Origin: an uncultured Planctomycetota bacterium
Lineage (GTDB): Bacteria > Planctomycetota > Phycisphaerae > SM23-33
Direction of reading: 5' to 3'
DNA length: 63,698 nucleotides
Assembly: GCA_903892515.1 (NCBI GenBank)
Contig: CAITIS010000107.1
Location: 1 to 63,698, forward strand
Shown here: positions 17,601-25,477 of the stretch, piece by piece
Layout of the letters: each line of letters begins with the position of its first letter
How positions within the stretch are numbered: the first letter of the stretch is position 1
Program-made: the position numbers and the translations under genes
Notes under the pieces: model-generated
Told to the model about the DNA's origin: nothing
Seen by the model: only the letters and a program-made list of their open reading frames with translations
The model's database searches: none

Positions 17601-20600
17601 TCCCAACGTAGTGCAGCCTGGAATCGCCGGGCAGCACGGGCTGAAGGATGATTACGCGGCCGACCGGCTCACGACCAGCCACTCGTTGACGCTGAAGGGC
17701 CTGACGGCCGGTCAGACGTACCACTTCCAGATACGGGCCGTCAACGCCGAGGGCGACGTGAGCACAACTGCCGTCGACCAGTTCTTCACCATGCCGGCGG
17801 TGAACGACGCCACCGCCCCGACAATCATGTCGCCGAAGATCAGCGGCAGCAGCAATGCTCATTATGTGTTTGCGTGCCAGACGAACGACGATGCCGACCT
17901 GTTCTTTGCGATGTATCCCAACGGCGCCGCTGCTGACACGATCCCGGCCGATTACTCCAAGTACACTCCGGTTAACAGCGTGGGTTCATGGTACAACGAC
18001 CTCGCCGGGCGGAACTATGAGAAATCACTGTACGGTCCTGACCTACAAGATGGCGAGCGTGCCGTACCCATCCTGACGAACAACGCCACGTACTATGTGC
18101 AAATCGTGAGCGAAGATCGCCAGGGCAACCGGACCGTCTCGCCTAACCTGTACTTCAAGTACGTCCTCAGCGGCCAGGACTCGTCGGCACCGACGGCCAG
18201 CATCACCTCGCCCACGGGCGGGGCGAATCTGTCGGGCAACGTTACCGTCACCGCCAACGTATCGGACAATATAGGCGTCTGGAACACGGTATTCTGGCTG
18301 GATGGCACGACCCAGGCCACCGGCCACTATCTGGGCGAGACTCTGGGCGGCGGCACGGTGTCCATCACCTTCAACGCCGACAAGTACGCCACCGGCAGCC
18401 ATACGATTTACGCGGTCGCCTATGACCACAGCTCCTTCACTACCGCGCCTAATTATACCACAGCTCAGGTCGCGGTCACCTTCGGGTCTGCCACGTTGGC
18501 CAGCATCGCCCAGACGAGCGACGGTTCGGAGCAAGCGCTGGACACGGCCGTGTTCAGGGTCACATTGGATACCGCGGCGCCTGCCGGCGGCACGACGGTC
18601 AACTACGCGATTGGCGGCACGACTGGGCACAACGACGGATCGGACTACAACACCCTTTCGGGCAGCGTGCTCGTCCAGAGCGGCCAGACCACTGCGACGA
18701 TCACGGTTACGCCGGTTGACGACGGCTTCATTGAAGGGACCGAGACGGTGCAGTTGACGGTGACCTCTGGCACTGGCTACACGGTGGGCAGCCCCTCCGT
18801 AGCCACGGCGAACATCGTCGACAACGAGACCGGCATCGTTCTGGACAACACGTTCAACGACGTCAACATGGACGTGCTGCAGTACGACCACGGCGCGTTT
18901 GCGTGGTTGACTCCCTTTAGCAACGAGACGCTTGTGACCGGGTCGCCCGGCTACGTCTACGGCTCAAGAACAAGCAGCGGCAACTTTACAATGAATTATG
19001 GAAGCTCTTACCCCTTGCAGAATGACTCCTACCAACTGACACAGGACGTGTCTTATCTGCGGTTCATCCTGAAAAACGTCGGCGCCACGCAATCGAATGC
19101 TTACTCGGGAATAAGCCTTCACGCGAGTTGGTACGACAGCACCGATTTCACCGGCGGCGCCATCAACACGGGCCGGCACACGTACATCGCGATAAACAAC
19201 ATCCCCCGCCCGGCCATCGCCGCCGGAACCACGTACAATCTGGATATCGCCTTGAGCGAGCTTGTGGACGGCGGCGACAACTTCGGCCAGACCGGCGATG
19301 CAATCGGGTATCTCAATCTGAGCAATCTGTTCTACAGCACCGGCCTGGCCAATGATGCGGATCTGCGCCTGATCGGTGTCGAGTTCGTGACCGCTCCTGT
19401 GGCGAGCATCGCCAGGACGAGCGACGGCTCGGAGGCAGGCCTGAGCCCGGCCGTGTTCACGGTTACCTTGGACCCCGCGCCTGCCGTTGACACGACGGTC
19501 AACTACACGGTCACCGGAGGAACGGCCACCAGCGGCACCGACTACACGGCCCCATCGGGCAGCGTGATCATTGCGCAAGGTGCGACCACTGCCACCATCT
19601 CGATCGCGCCGCTTCAAGACACGGCCAAGGAATTGACGGAATCGGTGATCGTAACGGTGGCCAGCGGCACCGGGTACACGGTTGGCACGCAATCGGCCGC
19701 CACAGTGAACATCACTGACAACGACACCCTGGCCATGAACACCGGACTGGTGGGCCTGTGGCGGATGGACGAAAATATCGGCACCACGGCCAATGACACC
19801 GACATGGACGGCGTGGCCGACACCGGCACGCTGACCAACGGTCCGACGTGGGTCGCCGGCAAGGTAGGTAAGGCCGTGCAGTTCGACGGCTCCAACGACT
19901 ACATCCTCGTTCCCAGCAGCACTGACCTCAATATCAGTGGCACGCATCTGACGCTGGCTTGCTGGGCCAAGAGCGACAACGCGAGCTGGAACCAGAGCAA
20001 CGCATTCATTTCCCATCGCAACGGATACATGTTCGGCGGGGTGTCCGGCACGAAGGAAATCACCATGTCGCTGTACAACGGCGGCACCGGCACGTCCGCC
20101 CGCTACACGCCGGCCTCGATTGACATAACACAGTGGCATCTGTATGTGGCGACGTTCGATGGCACGTATATGAAACTCTACATCGACGGCGCTGAGATTA
20201 CGGCGGCAAGGACAAGTTGGCCGTACAGCATCACCAGCGGAGCAGTCGAAACGGACATAGGCAGGGACAATTACGCCGGCCGATACCTCGACGGTGCCAT
20301 CGACGAGGCCCGCGTGTTCAACACCACGCTGGACGCCACGGCCATCACGGCCATGTACAACCGCGAGAGCGGCGGCGGGCTGTCGGTGACGAACCTGACG
20401 ATTGATTCGGCCAACTCCGGATACTACAGCATCCAGAGCTATGCCCTGGCCACGGGCATCAATCAGTATGGCGATGTCGGCGACACCTTCACCACGGTGC
20501 CCAGCAAGTACCTTGGCTCGACGTTCATCCGCACGGCCAAGGCCGACAAGGCGAGCACCGCGTGGGATCTGGTTAAGTTCACGTTCAGCCAGGACGTGAT

Positions 20601-20814
20601 TCTGTATGTGGCGTATGACGACGCCATTACGAGCAAGCCGGCCTGGCTGACGACGGACTTCACGGACACTGGCGACAACATCGTCACGAGCGACAGCAGC
20701 AGGACGTTTAGCGTGTATAAGACGATTGTCACAGCCGGGACGGTGACGCTGGGCGCCAATCTGGGAGACGCGACGAAGGGCATGTACAGCGTGTTCTTCC
20801 AAACGTTGTCGTAG
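14608..20814 (+). CDS. Giant LEPR-XLL multidomain exoprotein, 2068 aa
   Basis: The ATG at 14608 follows AAAGGAG (14595-14601). A His/Lys/Arg-rich N-terminus leads to the LEPR-XLL box (LEALEPRLLLD, about residue 33). Approximate order: unknown beta region to 460; helical repeats resembling an alpha/alpha-toroid enzyme fold, 464-910; fibronectin-III-like, 931-1060; Ig-like (APTASITSPTGGANLSG), 1191-1291; Calx-beta, 1293-1407; a segment repeating an earlier one (LDNTFNDV, SPGYVYG), 1410-1594; second Calx-beta, 1597-1707; LamG/concanavalin-like (GLVGLWRMDE, KAVQFDGSNDY), 1710-1922; beta-rich end to 2068. It has no dockerin or PEP-CTERM. A polysaccharide-active or adhesive surface role is inferred. 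Confidence 0.85.
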   Translation: MKLHANHAARPTKHARPMKHVRPSKYAASAMALEALEPRLLLDTTSYGFSVEGPQAVYNGHDLYLEVHLNNFATDGGDSDNIAAKFDEVVLYGGGATSHITAVASDRYDVNFLDADGYLTTVTSTYDTAIRPGEWQPAFSAGANMTWIYRPSVNDASYFVVRVHTDGDASLNGHDYVLRWKSTTYAVNGSGGETSSLLYKDYTDGNTYTFHVDAAPSAPNPTFDAASNPASSSDFSTTLPTWEKDMVEVGRQLQNPAGTDNSWVAGAPSICGPRQPTSITLGVDNAYQNDSYVLPTSATTLRLTLYNANANTAAAGGYGENVQMDWYDSLDFVGGVKVLTGSNFDVKTVITRPEVASHSSVNIDIPLSVFTKNGKTFGDANDALASLTLVDMFRNSGVGSDLHLTSVKFLSSDVILDNTFDDMTSNVTQWDTDAMLWNLSDSTLVPGSPGYMYGPSSDADDAYTLGSTNSSYATHFADWMYDGVENMYRIMDYTGSTALQTGIESTLATYRDHYVNVGVGMGYFDFPTGLLSDYLRTGDTESLASLTRLATDWTYNNSMGDNGTGTERETAFALNAALDYKAAGGDPGIRIKQGVDLLLGHIDRVLRYDIDYSGLDHTWDEQPYMISLEVDALLRYFRQEAPTDYAILDEIKKVGTWIWDNFYIPRVQPDAPNTDYFKSMQLCRTQPAYAYLGTKDTSLFTRDANLESFTHSGAQGGSTVRVKTGQTSGVATYVISGLPDQGTRPNCYDLVLDYYETTGATATVQIWKDLDGNDTMTGSEASYGGTLNLNGATAGFLKTQVRLNTLGLGLANGDTVKMNLTASGSSGGDRCEIDRVVFVPSGANDMSLMVASIYGELYNYYGSADLGGTYPDAYDTWYEMGDILFKNGGAGFSWETGKTYNEHYTYSIDYVQFRQNHDFTGDAIATPQIHSVTTTPTSVAKAGTLEWDPIQAAGSPDDFITISSGYDPADRDPAMIVSWTTTVPSTTQLNYGTTSGSYPNVVQPGIAGQHGLKDDYAADRLTTSHSLTLKGLTAGQTYHFQIRAVNAEGDVSTTAVDQFFTMPAVNDATAPTIMSPKISGSSNAHYVFACQTNDDADLFFAMYPNGAAADTIPADYSKYTPVNSVGSWYNDLAGRNYEKSLYGPDLQDGERAVPILTNNATYYVQIVSEDRQGNRTVSPNLYFKYVLSGQDSSAPTASITSPTGGANLSGNVTVTANVSDNIGVWNTVFWLDGTTQATGHYLGETLGGGTVSITFNADKYATGSHTIYAVAYDHSSFTTAPNYTTAQVAVTFGSATLASIAQTSDGSEQALDTAVFRVTLDTAAPAGGTTVNYAIGGTTGHNDGSDYNTLSGSVLVQSGQTTATITVTPVDDGFIEGTETVQLTVTSGTGYTVGSPSVATANIVDNETGIVLDNTFNDVNMDVLQYDHGAFAWLTPFSNETLVTGSPGYVYGSRTSSGNFTMNYGSSYPLQNDSYQLTQDVSYLRFILKNVGATQSNAYSGISLHASWYDSTDFTGGAINTGRHTYIAINNIPRPAIAAGTTYNLDIALSELVDGGDNFGQTGDAIGYLNLSNLFYSTGLANDADLRLIGVEFVTAPVASIARTSDGSEAGLSPAVFTVTLDPAPAVDTTVNYTVTGGTATSGTDYTAPSGSVIIAQGATTATISIAPLQDTAKELTESVIVTVASGTGYTVGTQSAATVNITDNDTLAMNTGLVGLWRMDENIGTTANDTDMDGVADTGTLTNGPTWVAGKVGKAVQFDGSNDYILVPSSTDLNISGTHLTLACWAKSDNASWNQSNAFISHRNGYMFGGVSGTKEITMSLYNGGTGTSARYTPASIDITQWHLYVATFDGTYMKLYIDGAEITAARTSWPYSITSGAVETDIGRDNYAGRYLDGAIDEARVFNTTLDATAITAMYNRESGGGLSVTNLTIDSANSGYYSIQSYALATGINQYGDVGDTFTTVPSKYLGSTFIRTAKADKASTAWDLVKFTFSQDVILYVAYDDAITSKPAWLTTDFTDTGDNIVTSDSSRTFSVYKTIVTAGTVTLGANLGDATKGMYSVFFQTLS

Positions 20815-21166
20815 GATTGGACATAAGCACAGCGATGTAGGTGATGAAGGCGTAGTCGATGAAAGCGGGCAGCCCATTGTGGGCTGCCCGTCAGGCTTAC
20901 AGTTGATCTCAGCCGTCGACGTTCGCGGTAACGGATGTGACACTGGCGGGGGGCGAAAGCCGCTGGCAACAGCAACTCCGCGGTCCTGTCGCCACCGCGC
21001 CACTTCCCGACTCCACTACGGGAGGTCTCCCGTGCGATCCGCGAGGCCCGCCCCGGGCGTTCTTGGCGCTTGCGCGGGGGCACTCGATGTGCGTGTGAAT
21101 GCCGAGGAGCACGGCCCCCACAGGGCTGGACGCAAGACACGATCTGAGCGAGATTGGAGACAAGTC
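20815..21166 (+). other. Intergenic boundary before the ATPase/kinase module
   Basis: This 352-base gap separates the secretome cluster from the candidate defence region. Apart from the hairpin at 20866-20890 and a weak GGAGA site at about 21156, I see nothing recognisable in it. In-frame codons upstream of 21167 are open, but the encoded residues are Arg/Gly-rich and not protein-like. Confidence 0.5.
20866..20890 (+). terminator. Strong hairpin after the giant exoprotein gene
   Basis: CGGGCAGCCCA (20866-20876) pairs perfectly with TGGGCTGCCCG (20880-20890) around a TTG loop. It lies 50 bases past the stop. There is no clear T-tract, so termination is likely but not certain. Confidence 0.55.
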
Positions 21167-23065
21167 GTGATCCAGAACACACAGCCGCAACGACGTTTTC
21201 ACAACCTCAAGAGGATTTCCATCATCGGGGGCTTCCTGGATGGCATGGAACTTGACCTGTCCAACGGGTTGAACTGCCTGATCGGCCACCGCGGGACCGG
21301 CAAGACCACCATCCTGGAGTTCGTGCGTTACGCCCTGGACGCCTTCCCGGACGGCGAAGCCGGTGCGGCCGCCCGCCGGCGCGTGGAAAACCTCGTCCGC
21401 AGCAATCTGGGCGATGGCCGGATTCGCGTGTGGATCGAGACGAAGGATGGACTGGAGTACCTGGTGGACCGCACGGGCATCGGCGAACCCATTGTGCTGA
21501 CGCCCGACGGGCAGCCGACCGACATTTCTCTCCGTTCGGGCGGCATCTTCAAAGCCGACATCTACAGCCAGAACGAGGTGGAGAACATCGCCGACAGCCC
21601 GTTGTCACAGTTGGCGCTGATCGATAACTTCGTGGCCGAGCAGGTTGAGCAACTGAATGGCCAGATCAGACAGGTCGAGGCCGACCTTGTGCGTAACGCC
21701 AACAGCATCACGCCGCTTCAGACGGAGCTGGCCAAGGCCGGCGACGAGCTGAACACGCTGCCCAGCGTGGAGGCCAAGCTCCAGGCGATGGCCGGTGGAG
21801 GCGGTGAGAATGCCCAGGAACTGAACACCGCACACACCCATAAGGCCATGCGGGACCGGGAACGCCAGGCGTTGGACTCAGCGGCCGAATGGGTCGGTTC
21901 GTATGCGCAGTACACGCAGGAATCGCTCGGCAAGTTCAATGAGCACGCCCGCACGCTCTTTGCGCCGGACATGCTGTCGGGCCCCAACGGCCAGATACTC
22001 CACATGATGCTCCGCAGCCTGCTGACCCTTGGCGACGGCATGGACGGCCTCTTCCGTCAGATGGGCAAGCTCATCACCGACGCCCAGGGACGGACGAATG
22101 TGGCGTCGGCGAACCTGGTGGCGGCCCACAACCAGCAGGAGATGGCTTTCCGCGACCTGATCCAGAAGGACAAGGAGGCGCAGGGCCAGGCGCTGGAGCG
22201 GGCCAACTGGGAGCGCAAGCGAAATGACCTGTTGACCCGAAAACGCCGTCACGATGAGATGCTCACCCAGATGGCCAGGCTCAAGTCCGAGCGACAGACG
22301 CTGCTGGTCAAGCTGCATGACCTGCGCGACCAGCGGTTTGCGCTGCGGCAAGGGGTGGCCGAGAAGATCACGTCGGAGGTCTCCTCGCCGATCCGCGTGC
22401 GGGTGGAGCAGTGCGGCAACCGTGAGCTCTACCAAAACCTGCTGGCCGAGAGCCTCAAGATGGCGGGAATCCAGCATCACATGGTTGCCCGAAAGATTGC
22501 CGCGATGCTGGCGCCGGCAGAACTGGCTGACGCGGTGCGGCGAGGCGACGCTCAGGTGATGGTCGAGAAGGCGGAACTCAGCAGCAGCCAGGCGGCCAAG
22601 GTGGTCGCCACGCTGGCGCCCTCACCGGCGCTGCTCCAGATCGAGATGGCCGAACTGGTCGACCGGCCCTGCATCGAACTGAAGGATGGGGCGGACTACA
22701 AGGACTCACTGGCCCTCTCCACCGGCCAGAAATGCACCACCATCCTGCCCATCCTTCTGATGGAGAGCGAGAACCCGCTGATGGTGGACCAGCCGGAGGA
22801 CAACCTGGACAACCGCTTCATCTTCGACACGGTGGTCGACAGCATCCAGAAGGTAAAATCGCATCGCCAGCTGGTGCTGGTGACGCACAACCCGAACATC
22901 CCGGTCCTGGGTGAAGCGGAGAAGATATTCGTGCTGACCTCCGATGGCTCCCGCGCCCGCAAGGTTAACGAGGGCTCGGTTGACGAGTGCAAGGCGGAGA
23001 TCGTCAACCTCCTGGAGGGTGGCGAAGAGGCATTCATCCGCCGCAAGGAAAGGTACAAGTATTGA
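21167..23065 (+). CDS. SMC/Rad50-like AAA ATPase, 632 aa
   Basis: Walker A GHRGTGKT is at residues 40-47 after a RecF-like opening (FHNLKRISIIGGFLDGMELD). A long coiled-coil-rich middle (about 190-430) is followed by an ABC-type signature (LSTGQ, 517-521), Walker B with PLMVDQPEDNLDN (537-549) and a switch His in VTHNP (about 573). This is a complete SMC-like ATPase head split by a coiled coil, expected to act on DNA or as an ATP-driven clamp. It resembles TrlF-type ATPases in layout, but I cannot assign a subfamily. GTG 21167 is the likely start; the open frame before it has no good ribosome binding site. The stop TGA overlaps the next ATG (TGATG), so it is translationally coupled to the kinase. 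Confidence 0.85.
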   Translation: MIQNTQPQRRFHNLKRISIIGGFLDGMELDLSNGLNCLIGHRGTGKTTILEFVRYALDAFPDGEAGAAARRRVENLVRSNLGDGRIRVWIETKDGLEYLVDRTGIGEPIVLTPDGQPTDISLRSGGIFKADIYSQNEVENIADSPLSQLALIDNFVAEQVEQLNGQIRQVEADLVRNANSITPLQTELAKAGDELNTLPSVEAKLQAMAGGGGENAQELNTAHTHKAMRDRERQALDSAAEWVGSYAQYTQESLGKFNEHARTLFAPDMLSGPNGQILHMMLRSLLTLGDGMDGLFRQMGKLITDAQGRTNVASANLVAAHNQQEMAFRDLIQKDKEAQGQALERANWERKRNDLLTRKRRHDEMLTQMARLKSERQTLLVKLHDLRDQRFALRQGVAEKITSEVSSPIRVRVEQCGNRELYQNLLAESLKMAGIQHHMVARKIAAMLAPAELADAVRRGDAQVMVEKAELSSSQAAKVVATLAPSPALLQIEMAELVDRPCIELKDGADYKDSLALSTGQKCTTILPILLMESENPLMVDQPEDNLDNRFIFDTVVDSIQKVKSHRQLVLVTHNPNIPVLGEAEKIFVLTSDGSRARKVNEGSVDECKAEIVNLLEGGEEAFIRRKERYKY

Positions 23066-24228
23066 TGAACGGAATCATCACATCCATCGACCCGCAGACC
23101 GCGCTCCAGCGGCTCCTGGCCGACCGCAGCGCCGTGGAACCGGCCGGGCGGCTGCAGCTGGCACGGTCCATCGAGGAATCACTGCGCTCCGGGCGGCCGG
23201 CGGACGAGACGTCCGTTGCGCTGTTGCGCCTCCTGGCCGACGACCCCAAGTGGGAAGTCCGCAAGGCCGTGGCCGACGCCCTGGTGTTCCTGGACGACGG
23301 CGATTTCCAGCAACTGGTCGTGCGCCTGTCGGCCGACTCCAACTCATTCGTCAAGAACTCTGCGCTGCGTGGCATTGACCGGCGGCGGAAGGTCCAGCGC
23401 CAGGCCAGCCGCCAGCAGCGGGCGGTCGAACAGGTGGCCGACCAGTTGGACGAGGTCCGCCGACTGCACGGTGAGCCGGTCGCGCAGAAGGCGATGGAAC
23501 TGGGCGAACGCCGGTATAACCTTCTGGCCGGGGCCATCGCGCATGACCTGCGGAGCATCCTGACCCACCTGAAATCCAATGCCCTGGGCCTAGCCACCGC
23601 CGTCGCCAACGGCGCTGACGCCGCCAGCCTCAAGGGCAGGTGCAAGACGGTTGCCCAGAGCGTGGAGTTCCTCGAACGGTGCGTGGCTGACATCGAGAGC
23701 TACTCGCAGGCGTTGCCGGTGGACCGCCACCCCGAGGACCTGCTAGAGGTGCTGCAGGTGGCGCGGGACATGGCAATGAAGAATCTGACGGAACTGGGCC
23801 ACGACATCAGCCCTGTGGCATTGATGGTGGATGCCCCCGAAGGCGTCCGCATCAGGATCGCCCGTCATCTGGTCGTCCTTGCGATGGCGAATCTTATGAA
23901 GAACGGCATCGAGTCTTTCATGACCGGCGAGGGCGACACGGCCGTCGGCACGGTCGAGGTCCGGGCCGAGGCGGATGCCGACGAGGTCCGCATCATCATC
24001 CGCGATAATGGCATGGGGATGTCGGAAGACGACCTCAGGGAGCTGCAGGCGATGGTGCCGGTTCGTCGCAACAAGGCCAAGCGAAAGAGCACCGGCTTCG
24101 GCCTGCCCATCGCCAATCGGTACATCGCCGCCCACGGAGGGGCCCTGAGCATAGAGAGCAAAGAGGATCACGGCACTTGTGTGACCGTCACGCTGCCCCG
24201 CGGGGCCGACGTGGCGGACGAGGGATGA
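23065..24228 (+). CDS. Soluble HEAT-repeat histidine kinase, 387 aa
   Basis: Residues 1-110 look like HEAT-type helical repeats (DDPKWEVRKAVADALVFLDD), followed by a charged coiled-coil linker (108-135). The phosphoacceptor box is AHDLRSILTHLKSN with His160. The ATPase domain shows an N-box (ANLMKNGIESF, 275-285), G1 (DNGMGM, 314-319) and G2 (TGFGL, 343-347). There is no transmembrane segment or signal peptide, so it is cytosolic. HEAT repeats in place of PAS or periplasmic sensors point to a protein partner as the stimulus, most simply the coupled ATPase upstream. The response regulator starts one base after its stop. Kinase assignment is strong; the signal is inference. Confidence 0.88.
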   Translation: MNGIITSIDPQTALQRLLADRSAVEPAGRLQLARSIEESLRSGRPADETSVALLRLLADDPKWEVRKAVADALVFLDDGDFQQLVVRLSADSNSFVKNSALRGIDRRRKVQRQASRQQRAVEQVADQLDEVRRLHGEPVAQKAMELGERRYNLLAGAIAHDLRSILTHLKSNALGLATAVANGADAASLKGRCKTVAQSVEFLERCVADIESYSQALPVDRHPEDLLEVLQVARDMAMKNLTELGHDISPVALMVDAPEGVRIRIARHLVVLAMANLMKNGIESFMTGEGDTAVGTVEVRAEADADEVRIIIRDNGMGMSEDDLRELQAMVPVRRNKAKRKSTGFGLPIANRYIAAHGGALSIESKEDHGTCVTVTLPRGADVADEG

Positions 24229-24229
24229 C

Positions 24230-25324
24230 ATGAGAGTACTGGTGGTGGAAGATGACCGCGAAATCGTCACACACATCGAGGACACGCTGCTGGCGCTGGG
24301 CTACGAGCACGATTTGGCCGACAACCAGCAGGATGCGCAGCGGTTTCTGCAGGAGAAAAACTACGACCTGATGCTCCTGGACCTGCAGATCCCGGCCCGG
24401 CCCAATCGCGGCTTCGCCAAGATCGAGCACGGCCGCAGCCTTCTGGAGAGCACACAGCGAATCAAGGGCAAGAACCGCCTGCCGGTCATCGTCATGACCG
24501 GCTACGGCGCGCAAGCCCTGGACCAGTCGGTCGAGCTGCTGGCGGCCGGGGCGGCGGATTTCATATCAAAGCCGTTCCCCGAATCAGGGCGAACGCTGGC
24601 CAAGGTCGTGCAGGATGTCCTGGCCGGGCATCGCCGGAAGTTCCCGGACGCACCCGCGGCGGCCAATCAGCAGCCCAAAGCCGAGCCCTTTCCCGGTGGC
24701 GTTCTGGCCTTCTACCCGGACCACATCCAGCTGCTCGGCGAAACCATTGTCGAAAAGACCCATCGTGGCCATGCCTGGAAGATCCTGCACCTGCTCAAGG
24801 ACCGGAGCTCCCGCGGCGGCTACGTCCGCTTCAGCGGCGACCATCTCGCCCGCACCATCCACCGGGGCCTGGGGCAGAACACCATCGCCCAGTGCGTAGC
24901 GGCGCTGCGGGCGCGGGTCACCGAGATCATGCGGGACCGGCAGAGCCTGGTCTGCGGAAAGTATGACATGATCGACAACCACGGTGGCGGCTACCACTTG
25001 TCGGCGAAGATAGTTGTGGAGGTGCATGACGCCCCCGTGCCTGCTGTTGGCGACGGCGAGAAGGCGTCTGCCGCAGGGGCGGCCGTCAGCACCGTTCCCG
25101 CGGCGCCCACCGGCAAGAACGGCAACGGCCCGCTAAATGATCGTCAGAAGTGGGTGCTGGCGGAGCTGACAAAAGGAGTGCAACTACGTCGCGCCGATGT
25201 CGAGAAACACTTCCGCGTCTGTCCACGGACGACCAAGCGGGACCTGGCCGACCTTGCGGAACGGGGGCTGGTGGCGTTCAAGCGGACCCCGCCTCCTGGC
25301 CAGTATCATCTCGCCGAGCGTTAA
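24230..25324 (+). CDS. Response regulator with two winged-helix-like regions, 364 aa
   Basis: The receiver domain (1-130) has acidic pair Asp8/Asp9, phosphoacceptor Asp51 (LMLLDLQIP), Thr90 and Lys114. An extra loop of about 15 residues follows Asp51 (PARPNRGFAKIEHG). Residues about 165-265 form one wHTH-like region (WKILHLLKDRSSRGGYVRFS, ending GGGYHLS), and residues 305-362 a second, DeoR-like one (RADVEKHFRVCPRTTKRDLA, then GLVAFKR). An Ala/Pro/Gly linker separates them. It is the evident partner of the kinase one base upstream. Targets are unknown; the promoter-like site just downstream, before the giant ATPase gene, is an obvious candidate. Confidence 0.88.
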   Translation: MRVLVVEDDREIVTHIEDTLLALGYEHDLADNQQDAQRFLQEKNYDLMLLDLQIPARPNRGFAKIEHGRSLLESTQRIKGKNRLPVIVMTGYGAQALDQSVELLAAGAADFISKPFPESGRTLAKVVQDVLAGHRRKFPDAPAAANQQPKAEPFPGGVLAFYPDHIQLLGETIVEKTHRGHAWKILHLLKDRSSRGGYVRFSGDHLARTIHRGLGQNTIAQCVAALRARVTEIMRDRQSLVCGKYDMIDNHGGGYHLSAKIVVEVHDAPVPAVGDGEKASAAGAAVSTVPAAPTGKNGNGPLNDRQKWVLAELTKGVQLRRADVEKHFRVCPRTTKRDLADLAERGLVAFKRTPPPGQYHLAER

Positions 25325-25346
25325 CCGGCGCGAGGTGCGCAACTCG

Positions 25347-25375
25347 TTGTAGTCCGTGGGCAGTTGGGATAGAAT
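25347..25375 (+). promoter_or_regulatory. Candidate sigma70-type promoter before the HATPase-DUF3883 gene
   Basis: TTGTAG (25347-25352) and TAGAAT (25370-25375) are separated by 17 bases, about 100 bases before the start at 25478. It would give the effector genes their own transcript, separate from the regulators. Confidence 0.35.
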
Positions 25376-25477
25376 CACCCCGCCGGGCAAGCCTGCCTTG
25401 ATGCACTGCGTCTGGGAGCACATCGCGTTGCGGCGGGGCAATTCAGCGAATGACGACCCGGCCACGGAGTGATCGCG

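Noticed and set aside
18964..21003. 679-residue minus-strand ORF opposite the giant exoprotein
   Set aside because: It is the antisense of a high-GC, repeat-rich gene, Arg/Val/Gly-heavy, and has no ribosome binding site or known motif.
23065..25324. Detocs-type defence two-component system
   Set aside because: The regulator carries DNA-binding-like domains instead of a phosphatase effector, and the ATPase partner is not part of the described system as I know it.
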